Source of the DNA: a bacterium
GTDB lineage: Bacteria; Joyebacterota; Joyebacteria; Joyebacterales; Joyebacteraceae
NCBI GenBank assembly: GCA_029990205.1
Contig: JAPEKQ010000020.1
Location: 1-36,382 of the forward strand
DNA: 36,382 bases
Reading direction: 5' to 3'
Position numbers and translations under genes: made by a program. The number at the start of each line of letters is the position of its first letter. Positions within the stretch are counted from its first letter, which is position 1. Positions 7,591 through 14,321 of this stretch are shown piece after piece. Below the pieces are notes generated by a model. It saw nothing but the letters and a program-made list of their open reading frames with translations, was not told the DNA's origin and made no database searches.

Positions 7591-7935
7591 ATGGCAGTGA
7601 AACTGACAGAACTGGGTACACGTCGCTTCATCGGCGACACCGAGACGATGGTCGTGCACGACAGGTGGAACTCGAACTGCGAGGACTGCCTGCTGAACCT
7701 TCTGGTCGAGAAGGGAACGGCGCGCGGGTTCAACCCCGACCAGTCCGACCAGGCGTTCTGGGAGGACTACGAATACTGCCCGGTCTGTTTCGACCGGTCG
7801 GATCCGCCGCAGCCCGCATGGGCGCTGGAGTCGACGTCCGACGAGCAGAGCGAATCGTCGGGCGGCGAGCCGGAGGTCGATCAGCACGACGACGTCCTGG
7901 TCCGTGTCAAGAAGAGCGAAGAGCTTGTGAGCTAA
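7591..7935 (+). CDS. Small CxxC/CxxC (zinc-ribbon-like) protein
   Basis: 114 residues from the ATG at 7591, preceded by GCGGGGGGCG as ribosome site. An in-frame ATG at 7573 is an alternative. Two knuckles, Cys30-x2-Cys33 (NCEDC) and Cys63-x2-Cys66 (YCPVCF), are separated by 29 residues, a spacing consistent with one zinc site. The C-terminal third is acidic and low complexity (ESTSDEQSESSGGEPEVDQHDD). There is no signal peptide or membrane helix. I do not recognise the family. A terminator follows and it appears monocistronic. A role as an adaptor or nucleic-acid-binding protein is possible but unsupported. Confidence 0.7.
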   Translation: MAVKLTELGTRRFIGDTETMVVHDRWNSNCEDCLLNLLVEKGTARGFNPDQSDQAFWEDYEYCPVCFDRSDPPQPAWALESTSDEQSESSGGEPEVDQHDDVLVRVKKSEELVS

Positions 7936-8017
7936 CAGGGCTAGCGCGTCCTCGCGGCGCGCTGACGTGCCCCGCAGCCAGGTTCGCCCTGGCACCGTGC
8001 GCATCGCTGCGCGCGTG

Positions 8018-8048
8018 ACCGGCCCCTTGCCCGGGGCCGGTCTTCTTT
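8018..8048 (+). terminator. Intrinsic terminator after the CxxC gene
   Basis: A 9-bp perfect stem ACCGGCCCC/GGGGCCGGT with a 6-nt loop is followed by CTTCTTT. It is one of the few hairpins in the window with a recognisable U-rich tail. Confidence 0.85.
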
Positions 8049-8060
8049 GTGCCCGGCTTG

Positions 8061-8069
8061 TGTTATCAT
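8061..8069 (+). promoter_or_regulatory. Extended -10 element placed for a leaderless start
   Basis: TGTTATCAT (TGn plus TATCAT, 5/6) lies 9 bases before the ATG at 8079. No -35 match is seen at 16-18 bp and no Shine-Dalgarno lies between the element and the ATG. Transcription would begin about 1-3 bases before the start codon. Confidence 0.45.
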
Positions 8070-8078
8070 CGTCGCACC

Positions 8079-8942
8079 ATGAGAACTCACTTCGACTGCA
8101 TCCCATGCTTCTTCAAGCAAGCGCTTGCCGCCGCCAGACTCGCCAGCGGCGACCCGGTCGTGCACGAGCGTGTGCTTCGGGCAGTCTCCTCGGCCGTCGC
8201 CGGGATGGACCTGCGCGACGTTCCCCCGAAGATGGGGCAGCTCATCCACCGGGAGGTCCGGGCCGCGACCGACGGAAGCGATCCGTACGCTGCGGCGAAG
8301 CACGAGTTCAATGACCTCGCGCTTGGCCTCCTGCCCGGTCTGCGAGAGACGATCGCCTCCTCTCCCGATCCGTTCGAGACGGCGGTGCGGCTCGCGGCCG
8401 CGGGCAACATCATCGACTTCGGAGGCGGCAGGACGGTGACGGCGGGCGACGTCGAGCGCTCCATCGACTACGCGCTCACATGCGACATCGACGCCGGGAG
8501 CCTGGAGCGGCTGCGCCGGGCCATCGACGGGGCCGCGACCATTCTCTATCTTGCGGACAACGCCGGGGAGATCGTGTTCGATCGTGCTCTGATCGAGCTC
8601 ATCGGGCCCGCCCGGGTCACGCTCGGTGTTCGCGGCAGCCCCATCCTCAATGACGTCACCGTCGACGACGCTGCCGAGGTCGGGCTCAGCGAACTCGTCG
8701 ACGTCATCCCGAACGGTTCCGATGCGCCCGGTACGATCCTCAACGAGTGCTCTCCCGAGTTCCTGCGCGCCTTCGACGCGGCGGACGTGGTCCTCGCCAA
8801 GGGACAGGGGAACTACGAGACGCTCAGTGACGCGCCGCGGGAGGTCTTCCTGCTGTTCAAGGTGAAGTGTCCGGTCGTCGCGGAGGACGCGGGCGAGGCG
8901 ATGGATGCCATCGTTGTGGTCCGCGGGGGCGCGGTGGGCTAG
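8079..8942 (+). CDS. DUF89/ARMT1-like protein (metal-dependent damage-control phosphatase family)
   Basis: 287 residues of the DUF89 family. Characterised members are Mn/Co-dependent phosphatases that remove damaged or excess phosphometabolites. The N-terminal CxxC (Cys7, Cys10 in DCIPCFFKQAL) marks the prokaryotic Cys-containing subfamily. The metal site motif is LADNAGEIVFD (Asp160, Asn161), followed by VRGSPILNDVT and the conserved AKGQGNYETL near residue 250. The start at 8079 places CxxC at the usual distance from the N-terminus. The upstream ATG at 8049 falls in the terminator tail of the previous gene. It converges with the patatin gene with only 27 bases between stops. The substrate is not predictable. 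Confidence 0.85.
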   Translation: MRTHFDCIPCFFKQALAAARLASGDPVVHERVLRAVSSAVAGMDLRDVPPKMGQLIHREVRAATDGSDPYAAAKHEFNDLALGLLPGLRETIASSPDPFETAVRLAAAGNIIDFGGGRTVTAGDVERSIDYALTCDIDAGSLERLRRAIDGAATILYLADNAGEIVFDRALIELIGPARVTLGVRGSPILNDVTVDDAAEVGLSELVDVIPNGSDAPGTILNECSPEFLRAFDAADVVLAKGQGNYETLSDAPREVFLLFKVKCPVVAEDAGEAMDAIVVVRGGAVG

Positions 8943-8969
8943 CCGCCCGCATCTCTACCGTGTTCAACC

Positions 8970-10241
8970 CTACCCGCGCTTGATTCCCAGCTCCTGCCTG
9001 GCGCTCCGGAGCTCCGTGAGCGTCGTATCCAGAAAATCCGAACCTGACAGCTGCCGGACCGTCTCCTCGTATGCGGAGCAGAGGGCGCGCGGGATCTTCT
9101 CGATCTCGCGGAGGTCGATCTCGAGCGTTGCCGGTCTGATGAGGACGACCGACGTCCCGCGTCGCGGCCGGTGCGCCCTGATGAGGCTGTGCTGCGTGAT
9201 GATGCGGCCCTGGATCTCGTAGGTGTGGATGACGAGGTCGACGGGGTTGCGGAGCTTGTCACGCGAGGGCGCGTTGCCCGCGACTCCGAGGTCGACGGCG
9301 ATGATGACCAGCGGCCGTGTGCGGAACCTTCGTCTGTTCGCCTGCCACTCCTCGAGCGCCGTCATGATGGGCAGCTGCTCGACGACGGCGCCATCGACGT
9401 AGTAGCGCCCGCCGATGAGCTTGGGTGGGAAGATCCCCGGGATGGCCATCGACGCGCTGATCGCGTCTGAGAGCCTCTGGTCGGGCGCCGTTCTCTTCGA
9501 GAGGACGGCCTTCTCGATGCACTCGTCGCTATCACCACCGGTCCCCATGTCGAGCGCGATGCTCGAGAAGTCGACCGCGAGTTCGGACAGTCGCGGCACC
9601 CGGCCGGTGTACTTGATGAGCGCCTGCGAGACGAACCGCTCGACCTGACCGAGGTCATAGACGCCCGACTCCTCAGGCGAGACACCGAGGAGCGTGCGCC
9701 GGAGCTCGTTCGTAACGAAGCGAAGCTCCGGGTAGCGCGCGGCGACGCCGAAGAGATCGTCCGGAGTCTCGATGTCGAGCATCAGTTCCTGGAGTTGTGT
9801 CGTCGTGAGTCCCGCTGCGTGCAGGCCGCCGATGATCGCGCCCGCGGATGTTCCGTAGACCTTCGAGATGTCCACGCCCAGGAGCTCAAGCACGTGGATG
9901 ACGCTGACGTGGCAGGGGAGGAGCATGCCACCGCCGGAGAGCACGAGGACGACCTCGCGGGTCTGGATGTAATCGAGGAACGGCCGGAACCGGGCGCGCC
10001 AGGCGCCGAGGTCGGCGCCGGATAGCGTCTCGCCGCCCTCCTCGACAGGGTCCTGCGGCTGGCTCGCCAGCGAGAACCAGTCGAACGGGCGCTCCGCGTT
10101 TCTGATGAGGTCCTGCGGTCTGCGAGGGAGTGAGGTCCAGTCGTACTGGCGTTTCGCGCTCCTCAGGAGGTCCTTCGGGCCCCGGGGCAGCGAAAACCAG
10201 TCCTGCGGTCGTCGCTCATCTTTCGGTCGGCGGTCGGACAT
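8970..10241 (-). CDS. Patatin-like phospholipase with N-terminal 20-residue repeats
   Basis: 423 residues. The patatin domain spans about 95-300 with oxyanion loop LSGGGM (101-106), nucleophile Ser132 in GTSAG and catalytic Asp283 in DGA, the Ser-Asp dyad of bacterial lipid acyl hydrolases. Residues 12-71 are three tandem 20-residue repeats built on [QY/F]DW[FT]SL...P[KQ]D, apparently a species-specific extension. A C-terminal region (300-423) is rich in Arg and charged residues. No signal peptide is visible, so it is probably cytoplasmic or membrane-associated. The start at 10241 was chosen for the GAGAGGGA ribosome site. It lies 90 bases downstream of the permease on the same strand and may be read through from arsR. 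Substrate unknown. Confidence 0.88.
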   Translation of the reverse strand: MSDRRPKDERRPQDWFSLPRGPKDLLRSAKRQYDWTSLPRRPQDLIRNAERPFDWFSLASQPQDPVEEGGETLSGADLGAWRARFRPFLDYIQTREVVLVLSGGGMLLPCHVSVIHVLELLGVDISKVYGTSAGAIIGGLHAAGLTTTQLQELMLDIETPDDLFGVAARYPELRFVTNELRRTLLGVSPEESGVYDLGQVERFVSQALIKYTGRVPRLSELAVDFSSIALDMGTGGDSDECIEKAVLSKRTAPDQRLSDAISASMAIPGIFPPKLIGGRYYVDGAVVEQLPIMTALEEWQANRRRFRTRPLVIIAVDLGVAGNAPSRDKLRNPVDLVIHTYEIQGRIITQHSLIRAHRPRRGTSVVLIRPATLEIDLREIEKIPRALCSAYEETVRQLSGSDFLDTTLTELRSARQELGIKRG

Positions 10242-10331
10242 CGTCCCTCTCCGGTCAGTTCGGTGCTGCCCACGCCGAGGCGGTTGCCGCCGTCGGCGGT
10301 GCGACACCAGCGCACCTTCCGAATACTACCA

Positions 10332-11627
10332 CTACCCTGTGATGAGTCCGTAGAGGTATCCGAGCAGCGTGGAGAACCCGACGACGAGCGCGAGGTAGGT
10401 CGCCGTCTTCTTCGTTCCCACGATGCTTCGGAGGACGAGCATGTTCGGCAGTGAGACGGCCGGACCCGCAAGCAGGAATGCAAGCGCAGGCCCCTTGCCC
10501 ATGCCGGAGCCCATCAGTCCCTGGACGATCGGGATCTCGGTGGTCGAGCAGAAGTACATGAGCCCGCCGGCGACCGAGGCGGCGGCGTTCGAGAGGAGTC
10601 CGTTCCCGCCGACGACGCGATAGACCCACTGGGTCGGTATGAGTCCCTCGTGACCTGGGCGGCCGAGCAGCGCACCGGCGATGAGGATACCGACGAAGAG
10701 AAGGGGGAGGATACGGGCGGCGAGCTCCCACGACGCGGTCATCCAGTCGCGTGTGTCCAGCGTCCCGGTGACACCGACTATGGCGAGTCCGGCGACGCCG
10801 ACGATGAACGCGGCCTGCGGCGAGCCCGGGGCCAGGACGCCGGCGACGATGGTGGCGGCTGCCGCGAGCGCGAGCGCCCACGGCTTCAGGCGGTACCAGA
10901 GCGCCAGCAGGACAGCAAGCACTCCACTGCCTGTGGCGGCGAGCGGCCACTTGTGGACGGCCATCCAGGCCGCCGGTCCCGTCGGGCTGGACGCCTGCCA
11001 GTTGACCAGCGCGAGGATGGCTATCATGAGAACGATGAGTCCCAGCACCTGGGATATCGGCCGGTGCTCCGGCTCCTCCGGCATGGCGAGCGACTCGTCC
11101 GCGCGGACAGCCTCCTCCTTTCGGAAGATGAAGTGCATGATCAGTCCGATGATGATGCTAAACGAGATGGCGGCGACGGCGCGAGCGATACCGATGTGCG
11201 CGCCGAGCACGCGGGCCGTCATGAAGATGGCCACCACGTTGATGGCCGGACCCGCGTAGAGGAACGCCGTGGCGGGGCCGAGGCCCGCGCCGCGGGAGTA
11301 TATGCCCGCGAAGAAGGGGAGGACGGTGCAACTGCAGATGGTGAGGACGGTCCCGGAAACGGAGGCGACCGCGTACGCAACCACTCGGTGCGCCCGCGCG
11401 CCGAGGTACCGCATGATCGAACCCTTCGAGACGAACGTCGCGATCGCGCCGGCGATGATCATCGCGGGGATGAGTCCATGCATCACGTGATGTCGCGCGT
11501 AGTCCTGCACAAAGAGCAGCGCCTCGCGCGCGGCCATCCCGACGCGCTCATGCCCGACGGGGAGGAGCCACATCGCGGCGAAGACCAGGGCAATCCACAG
11601 CGCCTGCTTGATCTCACGTCTGTCCAT
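10332..11627 (-). CDS. ArsP/DUF318-family permease
   Basis: 431 residues with about ten hydrophobic segments in two halves. The hallmark TICSCTVLPFFAGIYSRGAGLGPATAFLYAGPAINV (Cys98, Cys100) and its second-half counterpart (YFCSTTEIPIVQGLMGSGMGKGPALAFLLAGPAVS) are typical of the DUF318 permeases (ArsP_1). Known members export organoarsenicals or other metal(loid) species, and some are linked to Cu/Zn. The ATG lies inside the 3' end of the arsR gene (14-base overlap), so the two are co-translated and the permease is likely under ArsR control. The substrate is inferred to be a metal or metalloid only from family and regulator. Confidence 0.88.
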   Translation of the reverse strand: MDRREIKQALWIALVFAAMWLLPVGHERVGMAAREALLFVQDYARHHVMHGLIPAMIIAGAIATFVSKGSIMRYLGARAHRVVAYAVASVSGTVLTICSCTVLPFFAGIYSRGAGLGPATAFLYAGPAINVVAIFMTARVLGAHIGIARAVAAISFSIIIGLIMHFIFRKEEAVRADESLAMPEEPEHRPISQVLGLIVLMIAILALVNWQASSPTGPAAWMAVHKWPLAATGSGVLAVLLALWYRLKPWALALAAAATIVAGVLAPGSPQAAFIVGVAGLAIVGVTGTLDTRDWMTASWELAARILPLLFVGILIAGALLGRPGHEGLIPTQWVYRVVGGNGLLSNAAASVAGGLMYFCSTTEIPIVQGLMGSGMGKGPALAFLLAGPAVSLPNMLVLRSIVGTKKTATYLALVVGFSTLLGYLYGLITG

Positions 11628-11940
11628 TGCACTCCCCCTGGTGCTCCCTGTCGCCGTCCTTCTTCGCGTGGACCGATGCGGCGCAGTTGAGGAAGCTGAG
11701 CACGCACGGCGCGAGCAGCCGGTAGTAGATGTGATTGCCTCGGCGGACGCCGCTCACGATGTCGGCCGTCTTGAGGACGGTCAGGTGCTTCGAGACGGTC
11801 GACTGGTCGAGTCCGAGCATCTCGGTGAGCTCGCAGACGCACGCCTGCTCCCTGCCGAGCCGCTCGATGATCTTCAGCCGACTCTCGTTCGCCAGTGCGC
11901 GGAGCACCAGCGCGTCGCGTTCATAGTCTCTGTTGTCCAT
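11614..11940 (-). CDS. ArsR/SmtB-family metal-responsive repressor
   Basis: 108 residues with a winged helix-turn-helix: LRALANESRLKIIERL, then CVCELTEMLGLDQSTVSKHLTVLKTADIVSGVRRGNHIYYRL. Cys34-Val-Cys36 at the start of the recognition region is the alpha3 metal-sensing motif of ArsR/CadC-type repressors. Further Cys79 and Cys86 in the C-terminal helix could complete a metal(loid) site. The translation start coincides with the predicted transcription start, so the mRNA appears leaderless, and a 16-bp palindrome sits between its -35 and -10, as expected for autorepression. The gene overlaps the permease by 14 bases. Confidence 0.93.
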   Translation of the reverse strand: MDNRDYERDALVLRALANESRLKIIERLGREQACVCELTEMLGLDQSTVSKHLTVLKTADIVSGVRRGNHIYYRLLAPCVLSFLNCAASVHAKKDGDREHQGECNGQT

Positions 11941-11946
11941 GCTTCC

Positions 11947-11975
11947 AGTATATGGCTATATGGCCATATAGTCAA
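11947..11975 (-). promoter_or_regulatory. arsR promoter, leaderless geometry
   Basis: On the minus strand: TTGACT (11975-11970, 5/6), 17-nt spacer, TATACT (11952-11947, 5/6), then 6 bases to the ATG at 11940. The expected start point, about 7 bases past the -10, is the A of the ATG. There is no room for a Shine-Dalgarno. Confidence 0.75.
11949..11971. promoter_or_regulatory. ArsR operator palindrome
   Basis: CTATATGGCCATATAG (11956-11971) is a 16-bp perfect palindrome filling most of the spacer between -35 and -10. A further direct copy of TATATGGC begins at 11949 and overlaps the -10. AT-rich dyads over the promoter are the usual operators of ArsR/SmtB repressors. Confidence 0.7.
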
Positions 11976-11992
11976 ATGGAAAGCGAGAATGC

Positions 11993-12021
11993 TTGAAGAC
12001 TGGCACGGGCATCGCTATTCT
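11993..12021 (+). promoter_or_regulatory. Candidate promoter for the phosphate operon
   Basis: TTGAAG (11993-11998, 4/6), 17-nt spacer, TATTCT (12016-12021, 4/6), reading towards the DUF47 gene with a leader of about 93 nt. Divergent from the arsR promoter, with 17 bases between the -35 elements. Confidence 0.4.
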
Positions 12022-12120
12022 TAGCGAGTGTTCCGGAGCAGGGGTGCGGCGGGGGTGTGCCTCACTGAGAGCCGGAATGTCTTGTGAATGCTTGAGTTAG
12101 CCCCGCGGAGGCAAGAACCC

Positions 12121-12765
12121 ATGGCGAACCTCTTTTCCCGGACGAAACTCCTCGAGTCCAAGATCGACCAGTATCTCGACAACACCAGCGAGGTTGGCCT
12201 CCTCTTCCACGAAGCGCTCAAGGACTATCTGGGGGGCCGTTCCGAGGAGTTCGAGGAGCGCCGGGCCAAGGTCTCCGACCTTGAGAACGCCGCCGACGGT
12301 CTCAGGCGCGAGGTCGAACACCAGCTCTACATCGAGACGCTCATCCCGGAGTCGCGCGGCGACGTGCTCGGGCTCCTCGAGCAGACCGACGACGTCATCA
12401 GCGGCGTCAAGACGGTGCTGATGCAGGTTTCGGTCGAGCAGCCGGCCGTGCCCGAGGAGGTCTGTCCGGGCTGGCTCGAACTCGTCGACTACGCCAGTCG
12501 CGCGGTCCAGGAACTCGTGATGGGCGTACGCGCCTACTTCCGCAATCCCTCGGCGGTCGCCGACTACGTCCACAAGGTCGCCTTCTGGGAGAAGGAGGCC
12601 GACAAGGTCGCTGAGCGGCTCAAGCGGAATATCTTCCAGCTGGACATCGACCTCAGCTGCAAGCTGCAGCTTGGCGCGTTTGTGATGTACATCGACTCGG
12701 TGACCGACCAGGCCGAGGATGTCAGCGAGCGTCTCTCCATCTCGACGATCAAGCGCACTATCTAA
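12121..12765 (+). CDS. PhoU-like DUF47 protein (phosphate transport accessory)
   Basis: 214 residues of the DUF47/TIGR00153 family, a helical protein related to PhoU that is usually encoded beside a PiT transporter and thought to regulate it. Evidence: MANLFSRTKLLESKIDQYL start; long amphipathic helices with acidic metal-binding patches (FHEALKDYL, DLENAADGLRREVEHQLYIETLIPESRGDVLGLLEQTDDVI, and FWEKEADKVAERLKRNIFQ near 160-180). Start at 12121 preceded by GGAGG at about 12107. The upstream ATG at 12088 is less likely. PiT follows 54 bases downstream. Confidence 0.88.
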   Translation: MANLFSRTKLLESKIDQYLDNTSEVGLLFHEALKDYLGGRSEEFEERRAKVSDLENAADGLRREVEHQLYIETLIPESRGDVLGLLEQTDDVISGVKTVLMQVSVEQPAVPEEVCPGWLELVDYASRAVQELVMGVRAYFRNPSAVADYVHKVAFWEKEADKVAERLKRNIFQLDIDLSCKLQLGAFVMYIDSVTDQAEDVSERLSISTIKRTI

Positions 12766-12819
12766 CCCGAGACCGCGTGCGGCTCGCGCGATCTCGCCGG
12801 TCTCTCGACGGAGCACCTG

Positions 12820-14316
12820 ATGGTCCTGTTCTTCCTCACGAGCGGTCTCTTCCTCGGCTGGTCACTCGGCGCGAACGATGCGGCGAACGTGTTCGGCACG
12901 GCCGTGGCGACGAAGATGATCCGCTTCCGCACCGCAGCCATCACGAGCGGTGTCTTCGTGATCATCGGAGCCGTTCTCGCCGGCGCCGGCGCGACCGGCA
13001 CGCTCGGGCATCTCGGCGACGTCAGCGCGCTTGCGGGCGCGTTCATGGTCGCTCTCGCCGCGGCGGTGTCCGTGTTCTGGATGACGAAGGCGGGGCTCCC
13101 GGTGTCCGTCTCGCAGGCCATCGTCGGCGGCATCATCGGGTGGAACATCTTCACGGGTTCTCCCACCGACCTCGGGACGTTCACGAAGATCGTGTCGACC
13201 TGGGTCATCTGTCCGGTTCTCTCCGGCGTCATCGCGGCCTGTCTCTACCTGACGGTCCGCCGCGGTATCGACAGCGCCCGCGTGCACATGCTGGAGCAGG
13301 ATCTCTGGACGAGACTGCTTCTCCTGGGCGTTGGCGCGTTCGGCGCGTTCGCGCTCGGCGCGAACAACATCGCGAATGTGATGGGCGTGTTCGTCTCCGC
13401 GCTTCCGTCGGGTTCTATCAACCTGTTCGGCGTCATGCACGTCACGGTCGCGCAGCAGCTGTTCGCCATCGGCGGCGTGGCCATCGCCGTCGGGATCATC
13501 TCGTACTCACACCGCGTGATGATGACGGTCGGTCGCGGCGTGTTCCGGTTGACGCCGGTGACCGGGCTCATCGTGATCCTCGCGGAGTCGATCGTTCTGT
13601 TCGTGTTCGCGTCCGAGGCGCTGGAGGCGTGGCTGATCACGCACGGTCTGCCGCCGATCCCGCTCGTTCCAGTGTCGAGCTCGCAGGCGGTCATCGGGGC
13701 CGTCGTCGGGATCGCGCTGGCGAAGGGTGGTCGGGGCATCAACTTCGGCATGGTCGGTCGTATTGCCGGGGGATGGGTGGCGACACCCGTGATCGCGGCG
13801 CTGCTGGCGTTCTTCGGGCTGTTCTTCCTTCAGAACGTCTTCGACCTCCCTGTCATGCGGCCCGTCACCTATCAGATGACGGAGGCCGCCGTCACGCGGC
13901 TTGCTGAGGAGAAGGTGGAATCCGAGGAGCTGGCCGCCCTGGTCGGCGAGAGCTTCGAGAGCGCTGTGGCGTTCAACAACCAGCTCAAGGCGACCACGTC
14001 GCTCGACCGCGGCGAGCGCGAGGTGGTCGTCGAGATGGCGCGCCGCGAGCGCTTCACCGTGGAGCCGGAGAGGCTCGCGCGGGTCGACCTGAGCCTGCTC
14101 GATGTGCGTCAGGTCCGCGCGCTCAGCGATCTCGCAGGGCTGAGCTTCAACTACGCGTGGGAATTCGAGGACGCGCTCGTCGAGGGCAGCACGCACTGGG
14201 CGGCGCTTCCGGACACCCGCGAGAACTACCTTGCCAACAAGCGACTCAGAACGAACATCGAGTACGTACTCGACGCGTTCCGGGACGAGGGGCGTCCCGG
14301 CGAACGCAGGAGGTGA
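12820..14316 (+). CDS. PiT-family inorganic phosphate transporter with C-terminal cytosolic domain
   Basis: 498 residues. Low-affinity cation-coupled phosphate permease in the inner membrane. The two family signatures are GANDAANVFGTAVA (17-30) and, in the inverted repeat, GANNIANVMGVF near residue 181. Both are followed by VSSSQAVIGAVVG- or VSVSQAIVGGIIG-type motifs. Hydrophobic segments end near residue 350. The remaining roughly 145 residues are soluble and mainly helical (EEKVESEELAALVGESF, VVVEMARRERFTVEPERL, RTNIEYVLDAF), an extension not found in minimal PiT proteins. Ribosome site CGGAG before the ATG. Co-operonic with the DUF47 regulator and tightly followed (5 bases) by the esterase gene. 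Confidence 0.9.
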   Translation: MVLFFLTSGLFLGWSLGANDAANVFGTAVATKMIRFRTAAITSGVFVIIGAVLAGAGATGTLGHLGDVSALAGAFMVALAAAVSVFWMTKAGLPVSVSQAIVGGIIGWNIFTGSPTDLGTFTKIVSTWVICPVLSGVIAACLYLTVRRGIDSARVHMLEQDLWTRLLLLGVGAFGAFALGANNIANVMGVFVSALPSGSINLFGVMHVTVAQQLFAIGGVAIAVGIISYSHRVMMTVGRGVFRLTPVTGLIVILAESIVLFVFASEALEAWLITHGLPPIPLVPVSSSQAVIGAVVGIALAKGGRGINFGMVGRIAGGWVATPVIAALLAFFGLFFLQNVFDLPVMRPVTYQMTEAAVTRLAEEKVESEELAALVGESFESAVAFNNQLKATTSLDRGEREVVVEMARRERFTVEPERLARVDLSLLDVRQVRALSDLAGLSFNYAWEFEDALVEGSTHWAALPDTRENYLANKRLRTNIEYVLDAFRDEGRPGERRR

Positions 14317-14321
14317 TCGCC

